From: Salinibacterium sp. M195 | GTDB taxonomy: Bacteria > Actinomycetota > Actinomycetes > Actinomycetales > Microbacteriaceae | Assembly (NCBI RefSeq): GCF_019443965.1 | Contig: NZ_CP040814.1 | Location: 2,971,658-3,035,657, forward strand | Direction of reading: 5' to 3' | Length of the DNA stretch: 64,000 nt | Part shown: positions 8,036-17,980 of the stretch, in pieces | Layout: every line of letters begins with the position of its first letter | Numbering within the stretch: position 1 is the stretch's first letter | Notes under the pieces: model-generated | What the model was told of the DNA's origin: nothing | The model's database searches: none | Seen by the model: only the letters and a program-made list of their open reading frames with translations | Translations under genes and position numbers: made by a program

Positions 8036-9157
8036 CTATGCGCTTTCAAAGCCAGCGCTGATGGCTTCGGAAAGCTCTTCACGCTCTTCAATCGGCAAGA
8101 ACGCGGCCCCAGCAGCGTTGATTTGGAAAACCTCTAGATCGGTGAGGTCATAGCCGAATGCTTCTGAGAGCAAGAAGAGTTCGCGACTCAGGGTCGTTGC
8201 GCTCATGAGGCGGTTGTCGGTATTCACGGTGACCCGGAATCCAAGCTGGTAGAGCAAGTCGAAGGGGTGGTCGACAAGTTCGTCGCCCCACTGCTCGATC
8301 GCGCCGGTCTGTAGGTTAGACGAGGGGCTCAACTCGAGAGCAATCTCGCGGTCCTTCACCCATTGAGCGAGATCACCAAGTGAGACGTAAGTATTTTCAT
8401 CGTCTTCGCGCGCAATTGTGATGTCTTCAGCAAGACGAACACCGTGACCGAGGCGCAAGGCGCGACCATCAAAAAGTGCGCTCCGGATGCTGTCAAGGCC
8501 GTCTGCCTCGCCAGCGTGCACAGTAGCGGGAAGGTAGTTGTGCGCGAGTAGATCGAAGGCACCGCGCATCCGACTCGGCGGAAAACCGGCCTCTGGGCCC
8601 GCGATGTCGAAGCCAAGCACTCCACGATCGCGGTGGCGAATGGCCAACTCAGCGATGTCGGTGCCGCGTTCGGTGTGGCGCATTGCGCTCAGGAGTTGAC
8701 CGACACGGATGCTTCGCCCGCTTGAGCGCACGCCATCTACGCCTTCTTCTAGGCCCTCCTGCACGGCGGTGACTGCCTGGTCGAGGTCGAGCCCGTTCTG
8801 CAGGTGCTGCTCAGGGGCCCAACGGATCTCGCCGTAAATGACACCGTCGTCGGCAAGGTCTTGCACAAACTCGCGAGCCACTCGCCGCAAGTGCTCTGCC
8901 GTCTGCATGACGGCAATAGTGACGTCGAAGGTTTTGAGGTAATCAACGAGCGAACCGGAATCAGCCTGAGTGGCGAACCACGAGGTGAGCTTGGCCGGGT
9001 CAGACTCGGGGAGTTCGTAGCCCGTTTCTGCTGCGAGTTCCACGATGGTGTGAGGCCGCAATCCGCCGTCGAGGTGGTCATGCAGGGAGACCTTGGGCAG
9101 CGCGGTGATGCTTGCGCCGCTTCCGGGCATCGAAAAGTTCTCAACAGCAGCGTTCAT
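8036..9157 (-). CDS. add: Adenosine deaminase
   Basis: This 373-aa metal-dependent deaminase should convert adenosine and deoxyadenosine to inosine and deoxyinosine. It has the zinc ligands in SLHDHLDGGLRP near residue 25, the catalytic HAGEADG near residue 217, LGHGVRL, and VNTDNRLMSATTLSRE near residue 315. All expected catalytic positions are present. The ATG at 9157 is preceded by TAGATT with a 7-nt gap, so the transcript is probably leaderless. It leads a unit with PTS IIA and IIB; its product feeds the purine nucleoside phosphorylase nearby. Confidence 0.93.
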   Translation of the reverse strand: MNAAVENFSMPGSGASITALPKVSLHDHLDGGLRPHTIVELAAETGYELPESDPAKLTSWFATQADSGSLVDYLKTFDVTIAVMQTAEHLRRVAREFVQDLADDGVIYGEIRWAPEQHLQNGLDLDQAVTAVQEGLEEGVDGVRSSGRSIRVGQLLSAMRHTERGTDIAELAIRHRDRGVLGFDIAGPEAGFPPSRMRGAFDLLAHNYLPATVHAGEADGLDSIRSALFDGRALRLGHGVRLAEDITIAREDDENTYVSLGDLAQWVKDREIALELSPSSNLQTGAIEQWGDELVDHPFDLLYQLGFRVTVNTDNRLMSATTLSRELFLLSEAFGYDLTDLEVFQINAAGAAFLPIEEREELSEAISAGFESA

Positions 9158-9164
9158 ACCGACA

Positions 9165-9170
9165 AATCTA
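9165..9170 (-). promoter_or_regulatory. Leaderless-type -10 box for add-PTS unit
   Basis: On the minus strand TAGATT is followed by 7 nt and then the ATG of add at 9157. There is no ribosome binding site. This gives the add-IIA-IIB unit a promoter separate from the upstream IclR gene. Confidence 0.5.
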
Positions 9171-9214
9171 CCGTGTCCATCTCTGAAAGCGCCCTGTACT
9201 TTCGCTGGGTGACG

Positions 9215-9886
9215 TTAAGATCCTGTAAATGCTTCTCCACGAAGCACAACCGAGATTTCTTTCGCTGCGTTAGCGGCAAGTTGGAGCACCCGCTCGGCAT
9301 CGATTTGGCTAAATGTGGTTGCGACATAAGGCACAGTAAGCGCAGCAACTGTGCCTGCTGCGCTCCGCACGGCCGCGACGACATCGGTAATACCGGGCTG
9401 AAGGGTGTCTGCCCGCACGAGCGGCTCGGCACTGTCGGCAGAGAGCACAGAGCCAGTGGCGGTGGTGGCGACATCAAATGCTGCGCCAACACGCACCCGG
9501 AACCCGAAGTCGGCCGGGGACTCGACCTGAGCAATGACGCGCACTTGCGTGCCATCGAGTACGGCTAGGTTGCACGATTGACGAGTCTGTTCTGCGAGTT
9601 CCTGCATGATGGGCTGCGCGATGCTCACGAGCCCTCGCAGCGGCGGATGCTGGTGCGCGAGCTCGAACAGTTTCATTGCCAGCACATAGAGCCCCGATTG
9701 CTTGTCTCGGAAAATGTAGCCGCGCCGTTCAAGCGTTGACAGCATTCGGAATATCTGACCAGTGCTGCGCTGAGTAGCCTCGGCAATCTCAGATTGGCTG
9801 AGGGCTCCCGTCGTTGCCGCCAACAGTTCAAGGATGTCGAGACCTTTATCGAGGGCAGGGGCGGCGTATTCGGGGGCGTTTGCCAC
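9215..9886 (-). CDS. IclR-family transcriptional regulator
   Basis: This 223-aa protein has the IclR layout: an N-terminal winged helix-turn-helix (ALSQSEIAEATQRSTGQIFR, about residues 28-47) and a C-terminal GAF-like effector domain with the conserved ALTVPY segment. The GTG start at 9886 shares one base with the TAG stop of the AhcY-like gene, so the two are co-transcribed and coupled. It may control its own unit, the divergent nucleoside hydrolase and the downstream add unit; the palindrome at 11077-11103 is the candidate operator. The effector is unknown. Confidence 0.85.
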   Translation of the reverse strand: MANAPEYAAPALDKGLDILELLAATTGALSQSEIAEATQRSTGQIFRMLSTLERRGYIFRDKQSGLYVLAMKLFELAHQHPPLRGLVSIAQPIMQELAEQTRQSCNLAVLDGTQVRVIAQVESPADFGFRVRVGAAFDVATTATGSVLSADSAEPLVRADTLQPGITDVVAAVRSAAGTVAALTVPYVATTFSQIDAERVLQLAANAAKEISVVLRGEAFTGS

Positions 9887-11064
9887 TAGCGGTCCGCTTT
9901 CATCGCGACGAGCATCCGTCGAGCAATGTCTCGGTTGATGCTGTCGGGAACAGGTTGTGCTCCGGCCACGAGGGTATCGGCGGCAGTGACGACGCGCTCG
10001 AGCGATAGCGCTTGGAGAAGGAATCCGAGGTCCATCGATTCGATCGAGTTCCCCTTCGGTTCACGCCCGGCGAGGTTCATCATGCGCCCTTCCGCCAGCA
10101 GTGTGACATGACGGTCGCCCGGCAGCTCAATATTCTCGATTGCGGTGTCGATCACGGTGCTCGAAAGTGCGACATCGCGCAACGCCATGACGTCGATCTC
10201 CCAGGGGAAGTGGCCGCAATTGACGAGGATCGCTCCGTCAGCAACCACGTCGAAGAATTCAGTACCCAAAATCTGCGGATGACCGGTGGCGGTGATGAAG
10301 ACTTCACCCCAGTCTGCGAGGTCGAGCACATTGGCGACACGGTAGCCGTCGAGGGCGGCCTCGAAGGCTTTGATCTCGTCAACCTCAACGACAGCAACTT
10401 TGCCGCCGAGGGCACGGAGGTAGTGGGCAACCCCGCGCCCGCACCAGCCGTAGCCGGCGACGACGAAGCGACGTCCTGGCACCATGAGGTTGGTGATGCG
10501 CATGAAACTCTCGACCACGGACTGGCCAACCGCGTGCTTGTTTTCCCCGATTGCCTTGAGCGGGCTGTCGTTGATGACGATAACCGGAAAGGGCACGTGA
10601 TCAGCCAATTCTGCTCGCAGCCGGTAACCGCCCGAGGTGGTTTCTTCAGTTCCGCCGATGATCTGAGCGGCAGAGCCCAGCTCTGCGATCTTGGCTGCAA
10701 GGTCGGCGCCATTGTCGAGCAAGATGTCTGGTTGAGCATCCACGACGCTCGCGATGTTGGCGTGGTGCTGTTCCAGAGTGTCATCGCGCGTTCCGAAGAT
10801 TGTCATCCCCTGCTCTCGCAGGAAGGCGACGATGTCATCTTGAGTTGACCCGTGGTTGCCGGTCGCGACGATCTCCGCTCCCCCGGCGGCAAGCGTTTCG
10901 AGCAGCACTGCGGTCTTGGGGTCAAGGTGCAATGACATGCCAATGCGGTGGCCCGCGAAAGGCTGCGTCTCCGCAAAGTGCTCTCGCACAGCGGCAAGCA
11001 GCGTCATCCGCGAACGAATCCAGGTCATTCGAGCCGCACCACGCTCAACAAGTTCAGAAGTCAT
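9886..11064 (-). CDS. S-adenosyl-L-homocysteine hydrolase-like protein (divergent)
   Basis: This 392-aa protein belongs to the AhcY fold. It keeps SLHLDPKTAVLLETL (residues 44-58), STQDD, EET at 140-142, NDSPLK at 165-170, the NAD motif GYGWCGRGVA at 204-213 and GHF at 284-286. It departs from classical AhcY in two substrate-contact segments: FDN is replaced by GEN (173-175), and the late GHP segment is replaced by REPKGNS (334-340). It is also shorter than most bacterial AhcY. The substrate could be S-adenosylhomocysteine or a related thio-nucleoside such as the deaminated form. It is coupled to the IclR gene and shares a control region with a nucleoside hydrolase. Confidence 0.75.
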   Translation of the reverse strand: MTSELVERGAARMTWIRSRMTLLAAVREHFAETQPFAGHRIGMSLHLDPKTAVLLETLAAGGAEIVATGNHGSTQDDIVAFLREQGMTIFGTRDDTLEQHHANIASVVDAQPDILLDNGADLAAKIAELGSAAQIIGGTEETTSGGYRLRAELADHVPFPVIVINDSPLKAIGENKHAVGQSVVESFMRITNLMVPGRRFVVAGYGWCGRGVAHYLRALGGKVAVVEVDEIKAFEAALDGYRVANVLDLADWGEVFITATGHPQILGTEFFDVVADGAILVNCGHFPWEIDVMALRDVALSSTVIDTAIENIELPGDRHVTLLAEGRMMNLAGREPKGNSIESMDLGFLLQALSLERVVTAADTLVAGAQPVPDSINRDIARRMLVAMKADR

Positions 11065-11070
11065 GACGCC

Positions 11071-11105
11071 ACTCTACATATATGAATCTAGTTTTCATAT
11101 ATGCT
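11071..11105. promoter_or_regulatory. Divergent promoters with palindromic operator (AhcY-like / nucleoside hydrolase)
   Basis: CATATATGAA at 11077-11086 and TTCATATATG at 11094-11103 are perfect inverted arms around a 7-nt spacer. On the minus side TAGAGT (11071-11076) lies 6 nt before the AhcY-like ATG. On the plus side TATGCT (11100-11105) lies 7 nt before ATG 11113. The palindrome therefore touches both -10 boxes. The IclR protein encoded two genes away is the obvious candidate binder, by inference. Confidence 0.65.
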
Positions 11106-11112
11106 TTCCGTT

Positions 11113-12060
11113 ATGGCTGAAAAAATTATTCTTGACTGTGACCCTGGGCACGACGACGCGATTGCACTCCTGCTCGCGCACGGAAGCCCCGAGATCGACC
11201 TGCTGGGAGTCACCACGGTGATGGGCAACCAGACAATCGAAAAAGTCACCCGAAACGCGCTTGCCATCGCCCGCGTCGCCGGCATCACCGACGTGCCATT
11301 CGCCCGCGGAGCACACCGCCCCCTCGTTCGCCAGATCGAAGTCGCCGAATCTATTCACGGCGAATCCGGCCTCGACGGCCCTGTGCTGCCCGAACCCACA
11401 ATTGAGTTGGATGCACGGCACGCCGTCGACTTCATCATCGACACCGTCATGGCCCACGAACCCGGCACCGTTACACTCGTCCCCACCGGCGCCCTCACCA
11501 ACATCGCTCTTGCCGTTCGCAAGGAACCGCGCATTGCTGAACGTGTCAAGCAGGTTGTGCTCATGGGCGGCGGCGTCAACGTCGGCAACTGGAGTGCTAC
11601 GAGCGAGTTCAATATCGTGATCGACCCCGAGGCAGCCCACATCGTGTTCAACGAGTGCTGGCCCCTCACGATGGTCGGCCTCGACCTCACTCACGAGGCT
11701 CTCGCTACCGACGAGGTTGCCGCCTCCATCGCCGCCATTGGCACGGGCCCTGCTCGCTTTGTTGGCGAACTGTTGGAGTTCTTCGGCGAAACCTACCGCG
11801 ATGCTCAAGGCTTCGACCACCCGCCCGTCCACGACCCCTGTGCCGTCGCATTCGTCATCGACCCCACGGTGATGCAGGTTGTCAAGGTGCCGCTGGATGT
11901 CGAACTCACCGGAACGCTCACCCTCGGCATGACCGTGGCCGATTTTCGCGCCCCAGCTCCCGAAGACTGCACAACTCAGGTTGCCCGCAACCTTGACCAC
12001 CCCAAGTTCTGGGGAATGGTTGTCGACGCGCTCGAACGCATTGGCGATCCGCAGCTCTAG
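11113..12060 (+). CDS. Nucleoside hydrolase (IunH family)
   Basis: This 315-aa enzyme should hydrolyse ribonucleosides to base and ribose. It has the calcium-binding DCDPGHDDA at its N-terminus, the conserved PTGALTNIALA, VLMGGGVNVGN and the C-terminal HDPCAVAFVI. The ATG at 11113 gives the family's usual short N-terminus (MAEKIILDCD); an ATG at 11101 would lie inside the operator and is less likely. Substrate preference (purine versus pyrimidine) cannot be read from the sequence. It is divergent from the AhcY-like gene and convergent with an MFS gene. Confidence 0.9.
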   Translation: MAEKIILDCDPGHDDAIALLLAHGSPEIDLLGVTTVMGNQTIEKVTRNALAIARVAGITDVPFARGAHRPLVRQIEVAESIHGESGLDGPVLPEPTIELDARHAVDFIIDTVMAHEPGTVTLVPTGALTNIALAVRKEPRIAERVKQVVLMGGGVNVGNWSATSEFNIVIDPEAAHIVFNECWPLTMVGLDLTHEALATDEVAASIAAIGTGPARFVGELLEFFGETYRDAQGFDHPPVHDPCAVAFVIDPTVMQVVKVPLDVELTGTLTLGMTVADFRAPAPEDCTTQVARNLDHPKFWGMVVDALERIGDPQL

Positions 12061-12085
12061 ACGACTGCTGCGACAACGATCGGTC

Positions 12086-12122
12086 CGGAGCGTCGGCGTA
12101 CCAACGAGCCGCCTGCGCTCCG
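12086..12122 (+). terminator. Hairpin with T-rich tail after nucleoside hydrolase
   Basis: CGGAGCG at 12086-12092 pairs with CGCTCCG at 12116-12122 around a 23-nt loop and is followed by TTTCTGTT. Its place between convergent genes suits a terminator for the plus-strand transcript. Confidence 0.5.
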
Positions 12123-12137
12123 TTTCTGTTGTGACGC

Positions 12138-13610
12138 CTACGCGTCAGCGAACGATCGCGCTCGACGCTTGCGCGCGCCCAAGTCAACGACGCCGATGAA
12201 CATGGCGATCGCGAAGAAAAGGGTCGCAGAAATCATTCCGACACCGTAAGCATGGTGATAGAGATCGACCGTGCTTTCGCTGCTGTTCCGCTCGTTGTAG
12301 AGCGTCGAGTAGAACAGCGAAAGCGCGACGGCGGTGCCGATTGCTGTTCCGATCCGCTGGCCAAGTTGTCCAACGGAACCAGCCAGACCACCCTCCGCAG
12401 GGGGAATGTCGTGAAGCGTCAGCGTCTGGTTTGGCGAAATGACGAGCCCACCGCCAGTACCTCCAATGAGAAATGCTGCAGCCATGACGAACGGGGTCAT
12501 CGCCGGCGGCGTGAGTATCGCCGCCGCCATCAGGAGCCCTAGGCCTACTAGCAGGATTGCGAGCCCGACCACAACGAGCGAGCGACCATAGCGCTCAACG
12601 AGAAGGCCACCCCGCCACGAGGAGAACGCGCTCGTGAGAGCGAAGCCGATCGTCACCATTCCCGCAAATACGGGAGCAAGCCCGAGACCGATTTGCAAGT
12701 ACAACGTCGTCAGCAAGAACATCGCCGGCATTGCCGCAAAATACACCGTCGCCAACAGAGTTCCGTTGCGGAACGAGCTGATGCGGAACAGCTTCAGTGG
12801 CACAAGTGGCGCTCGACCACTGGCGGCGTAGCGACGCTCCCACGCGATGAACGCCGCCGCTGCAAGCACGAACACCACCAGCAACCACCACCGGTTGGGG
12901 TCATCCGTTGGTGCGCCGGTCGTAAAGAGGAACGGCCACATGAGCGCCAACACAGTGACACCGAAAATCGCGATTCCCACGGGATCGAGGTCGAGCCGAG
13001 CATAGCCAGTCTTGACTGTCGAGGGAAGGATGCGCCAGGCCAAGATCAAGGCGATGATGCCGAGGGGAACGTTCATCCAGAAGATGTAGCGCCAGCCGTC
13101 TTCTGCACCGCCAATCGCAATCATGAGCCCGCCAAGAGTGGGTCCGAACGCCGTGGCGATGCCGATCATCGCGCCAAACAGGCCAAAGGCGCGGCCGCGC
13201 TCCGGGCCACGAAACAGCTGTTGAATGAGGCCGATAACCTGCGGCATTTGAATGCCAGCAGCAACGCCCTGAAGGAGCCGAAACAGGAGCAACATGCTCG
13301 CATTCGGCGCAAGCGCGCACGCAATGCTCGCGATCGTGAAGAGGGTGAGACCGATAAGAAACAGTGTCTTGCGGGAACGCTGATCCCCGAGCCTACCGGC
13401 CGGTACCAGCACGAGACCGAAGGTGAGAACGTAACCAGAGACGATGAGCTGCAGCTGCGTCGAACTCGCGCCAAGAGCATCCTCAATGGACGGCAGCGCT
13501 ACGTTAACCTTCGACAGATCAAGAATAGTGATCGCCGCAACCACGACACATACCCAGAAGGCGCGCCACTTCGTAGCGTGGTCGATGTCGGTCTCATCCG
13601 CTGTCGTCAT
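12138..13610 (-). CDS. MFS transporter, DHA2 (EmrB/QacA-like) type
   Basis: This 490-aa polytopic membrane protein has the length and helix pattern of 14-TM DHA2 drug:proton antiporters. Motif A is seen as GRLGDQRSRKT after helix 2, and the motif C-like GPTLGGLMIA lies in helix 5. The first helix carries AITILDLSKVNVALPSIE, typical of the family. It lies 106 bp downstream of deoA in the same direction and could be read from the nucleoside operon. Whether it exports drugs or nucleoside-related compounds cannot be told. Confidence 0.85.
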   Translation of the reverse strand: MTTADETDIDHATKWRAFWVCVVVAAITILDLSKVNVALPSIEDALGASSTQLQLIVSGYVLTFGLVLVPAGRLGDQRSRKTLFLIGLTLFTIASIACALAPNASMLLLFRLLQGVAAGIQMPQVIGLIQQLFRGPERGRAFGLFGAMIGIATAFGPTLGGLMIAIGGAEDGWRYIFWMNVPLGIIALILAWRILPSTVKTGYARLDLDPVGIAIFGVTVLALMWPFLFTTGAPTDDPNRWWLLVVFVLAAAAFIAWERRYAASGRAPLVPLKLFRISSFRNGTLLATVYFAAMPAMFLLTTLYLQIGLGLAPVFAGMVTIGFALTSAFSSWRGGLLVERYGRSLVVVGLAILLVGLGLLMAAAILTPPAMTPFVMAAAFLIGGTGGGLVISPNQTLTLHDIPPAEGGLAGSVGQLGQRIGTAIGTAVALSLFYSTLYNERNSSESTVDLYHHAYGVGMISATLFFAIAMFIGVVDLGARKRRARSFADA

Positions 13611-13716
13611 TGAGTCAACAATACGTTAGCGAATGAGACCATCCATTCAGCTTTAGCTGCCGAACGAGGCCACCATTTCCGCGGAACAGCCTGGCTCGGG
13701 GTGAGCCTCTGCGGCG

Positions 13717-15030
13717 TTAGTCGATCCGCCCAGCGATGAGCGGTCCGCCATCGTGAATCGTCTCCCCCGCATCACCGATGCGGTACGCGCCTTCGAGCGA
13801 CTCAAGGGCGCGCTCGAAGCGAGCAGGCTCGTCGGCGTGCATCGTGAACAACGGCTCACCCTTGCGAACGGGGTCACCGGGCTTGGCGTGCAGGTCGATA
13901 CCTGCGGCGTGCTGAACCGGGTCTTGCTTGCGAGCACGACCGGCACCCAGACGCCACGCAGCAACGCCAAACGGCAGAGCTCCTTGCTCGACGAGAACGC
14001 CATCGCGCTCGGCCACCACAACGTGGCTTTCCTTGGGCTGCGGCAGGGCAGCATCCGGATCTCCGCCTTGCGCGAAGATCATGCCGCGCCAGGCATCCAT
14101 CGCTTGACCGTTGTCGAGAGCGGCCTCAACGTCAGCGTCTTCGTGACCAACCTGAGCCAACATCTCACGGGCCAGAGCCACCGTCAGCGCACGCACGTCC
14201 GAGGGGCCGCCACCGGCGAGAACCTCAACAGATTCACGAACTTCGTTCGCATTACCGATGGTGAGACCGAGGGGAACATTCATGTTGGTGAGCAGCGCAA
14301 CAGTCTTGACTCCGGCGTCTTTACCCAAGCGAACCATGGTTTCGGCGAGCTCACGGCTGCGATTGGCATCCTTCATGAAAGCACCAGAACCGAACTTCAC
14401 ATCGAGCACGAGGGCTGACGTTCCTTCGGCGATTTTCTTGCTCATGATCGAGGATGCGATCAACGGGATAGCTTCAACCGTTCCGGTGATGTCGCGAAGG
14501 GCATACAACTTCTTGTCTGCCGGTGCGAGGCCAGCTCCGGCAGCGCAAATAACTCCGCCAACGCCGCGCAGTTGCGCATAGAACTCTTCGTTAGAGATCT
14601 CGGCACGCCAGCCGGGGATGCTCTCGAGCTTGTCGAGGGTGCCTCCCGTGTGACCGAGGCCGCGGCCGGAAAGCTGCGGAACGGCAACACCGAACGAGGC
14701 GACGAGAGGGGCAAGCGGCAAGGTGATTTTGTCGCCGACGCCACCGGTGGAGTGCTTGTCGGTCGTGGGCTTACCCAATCCCTCAAAGCTCAACGTCTCT
14801 CCACTGGCGATCATGGCCAGAGTGAGGTCACGGATCTCTTCGCGCTCCATGCCGTTGATGAAGATGGCCATTGTCATGGCAGCCATCTGCTCGTCGCCGA
14901 CGTAACCGCGAGTGTAGGCATCCACGAGCCAGTTGATCTGGTCGGTGCTCAGTACGCCCTTGTCACGCTTGGTGTGGATGAGGTCGACGGCATCGAATCG
15001 TTCGATACCTGGTGCTGCTTCGTTATTCAC
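13717..15030 (-). CDS. deoA: Thymidine phosphorylase
   Basis: This 437-aa enzyme should cleave thymidine and deoxyuridine with phosphate to the base and deoxyribose-1-phosphate. It has the signature SGRGLGHTGGTLDKLES, the phosphate-site KHSTGGVGDK and the C-terminal alpha/beta domain of the family. The GTG at 15030 is chosen because GAGGAG (15039-15044) lies 8 nt upstream; an in-frame ATG at 15045 is less likely. The start overlaps the cdd stop by 8 bp, so the gene is coupled to cdd as the last enzyme of the nucleoside import operon. Confidence 0.94.
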   Translation of the reverse strand: MNNEAAPGIERFDAVDLIHTKRDKGVLSTDQINWLVDAYTRGYVGDEQMAAMTMAIFINGMEREEIRDLTLAMIASGETLSFEGLGKPTTDKHSTGGVGDKITLPLAPLVASFGVAVPQLSGRGLGHTGGTLDKLESIPGWRAEISNEEFYAQLRGVGGVICAAGAGLAPADKKLYALRDITGTVEAIPLIASSIMSKKIAEGTSALVLDVKFGSGAFMKDANRSRELAETMVRLGKDAGVKTVALLTNMNVPLGLTIGNANEVRESVEVLAGGGPSDVRALTVALAREMLAQVGHEDADVEAALDNGQAMDAWRGMIFAQGGDPDAALPQPKESHVVVAERDGVLVEQGALPFGVAAWRLGAGRARKQDPVQHAAGIDLHAKPGDPVRKGEPLFTMHADEPARFERALESLEGAYRIGDAGETIHDGGPLIAGRID

Positions 15031-15439
15031 TGCGGTACTCCTCAAGGGTGCGTGGCCCGAACGCGTCGGGGATCACTTCGTCAATCGTTTTGATGCCAGA
15101 CACTGTCTCGAGCAGCATGCCTTCAGCAGAGTGCTCGAAGAGCAACTGCCGGCAGCGTCCGCATGGCATGAGCGCGTTGCCTTTTCCATCGACACAGGTG
15201 AAGGCGACAAGCTTGCCACCACCCGTCATGTGCAGGGCCGAAACCATCGTGCACTCCGCGCACAAGGTGAGGCCGTAGGAGGCGTTTTCGACGTTCGCTC
15301 CCGAAATTACCCGGCCGTCGTCGACAATTGCGGCGACACCGACCGGGAACTTCGAATAGGGAACGTAGGCGTGACTCAGGGCTTCTGTGGCGACGAGCCT
15401 CAGCGCATCCCAGTCAATAGATTGCGGCTCAATCGTCAT
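15023..15439 (-). CDS. cdd: Cytidine deaminase
   Basis: This 138-aa enzyme of the homotetrameric class deaminates cytidine and deoxycytidine to uridine and deoxyuridine. The zinc site is CAEC (in TLCAECTMVSAL) together with PCGRCRQLL, and the substrate segment YSKFPVGVAA is present. It follows the ABC permease by 4 bp and overlaps deoA, so import, deamination and phosphorolysis are coded in one operon. Confidence 0.94.
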   Translation of the reverse strand: MTIEPQSIDWDALRLVATEALSHAYVPYSKFPVGVAAIVDDGRVISGANVENASYGLTLCAECTMVSALHMTGGGKLVAFTCVDGKGNALMPCGRCRQLLFEHSAEGMLLETVSGIKTIDEVIPDAFGPRTLEEYRSE

Positions 15440-15443
15440 AGCG

Positions 15444-16723
15444 TTACCCCTTTATATATGGTGTTCCGGATGCTGCTGGCGGTCGAGACTTTCCTACCAG
15501 TCCGGCAACGGCAACAATCGTCACGACATACGGAAGCATGAGCATGAGCTCGCTTGGCACCGGAGATCCGACAACGCTCAGAGCATTTTGCAGGTTGCTC
15601 GCGAAGCCGAAGAGCAGCGCAGCGAACGTTGCTTTGATCGGGTCCCAGCGGCCGAAGATCACTGCGGCGAGAGCGATGAATCCTGCACCGGCGGTGACGT
15701 CTTTGCCGAACTGCCCCGTCTGGCTGAGCGTGATGAACGCACCACCGAGTCCGGCAATGGCGCCAGCGAGAGCCACGTTCCAGAATCGGGTGCGCATCAC
15801 GTTGATACCAACCGTGTCTGCCGCCTTCGGGTGCTCCCCTACAGCACGGAGGCGAAGCCCCCAGCGGGTGCGGTAGAGCGCGAAGGCAACGACAGCAACA
15901 ATGATGTACAGCAAATAGACGATGATCGTCTGCTTGAAGAGCACCGGACCGATGATCGGGATGCCGCTGAGCAATGGGATCGACAGCGTCGAGAACCCCG
16001 CCGGATTGTTGAGCTGGTCTGGGCTCTCGGTGAGCCACTGCGAGTAGAGGAACCCGGTAAGGCCCGATACCAGCACGTTGATGACGACACCGACGATGAT
16101 CTGGTTGACGAGGTACTTGATGGCGAAGACCGACAGCAAGAACGAGACGAGCATTCCGGCAACCGCTGCCGCGAAGAGGCCGGCCCACGGTGATGCCGTA
16201 ATGGTGCCGACTACCGCCGCCACAAAAGCACCAGCGAGCAGCTGAGCCTCAATGGCAATGTTGACGACACCAGATCGCTCGGAGATGACGCCACCCAATG
16301 CACCAAACACCAGGGGCACAGCGAGGACGAGGGATCCTGCGAGCAGCTCCGGAACGCGAAGCGTTTCGTCTGCTGCTGCCCAGGTGAGGAATCCGGTGAG
16401 CGCAAACAAGGCACCGAGGATGGGAATCCACTTCGGCACCGCACGGTCTTGCGAAATCATGAACGCCGAACCAACAGCGATAAGCGCAGTCAGGATCGTG
16501 ACGACAACGCCTGTTGCCAGTGCGGGAAGACTCACCACCGGCAACTGGACCAGGTCCGAGCCGGTGGAGAGGTCGAATCCTGTCGGTGCATCCTCGGCAA
16601 AGCCGATGAAGAGCACGCCAGAGAACAGCGAGACAATCGCGAACGCGATCGGGAGCTTCCAGCTGCGTCGGTCAATCTTCGACCCCGACTGCCCGATTCC
16701 TGAAGAAATCTTGGTGAAAGTCA

Positions 16724-16724
<1 letters not shown>
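15444..16724 (-). CDS. Nucleoside ABC transporter permease (second permease, NupQ/YufQ-like)
   Basis: This 426-aa polytopic membrane protein belongs to the BPD_transp_2 (branched-chain/simple-sugar) permease family. The GALGGVISERSGVVNIAIEA segment, split around residue 160, is the family's coupling region. An N-terminal extension of about 100 residues with two hydrophobic segments precedes the core. It starts one base into the stop of the preceding permease. With the partner permease, the double ATPase and the BMP lipoprotein it makes a complete nucleoside importer. Confidence 0.87.

Positions 16725-17976
<1,252 letters not shown>

Positions 17977-17980
<4 letters not shown>

Noticed and set aside
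11095..12000. Open frame antisense to the nucleoside hydrolase
   Set aside because: The plus-strand product has all nucleoside hydrolase motifs, and the antisense frame has none of a known family.
12693..13613. Open frame antisense to the MFS transporter (306 codons)
   Set aside because: It mirrors the codon bias of the transporter gene; the product is low-complexity, rich in Arg, Glu and His, and has no start signal.
15387..16193. Open frame antisense to the nucleoside permease (268 codons)
   Set aside because: The minus strand codes a clear ABC permease; the antisense product is Arg/Asp/Glu-rich noise.
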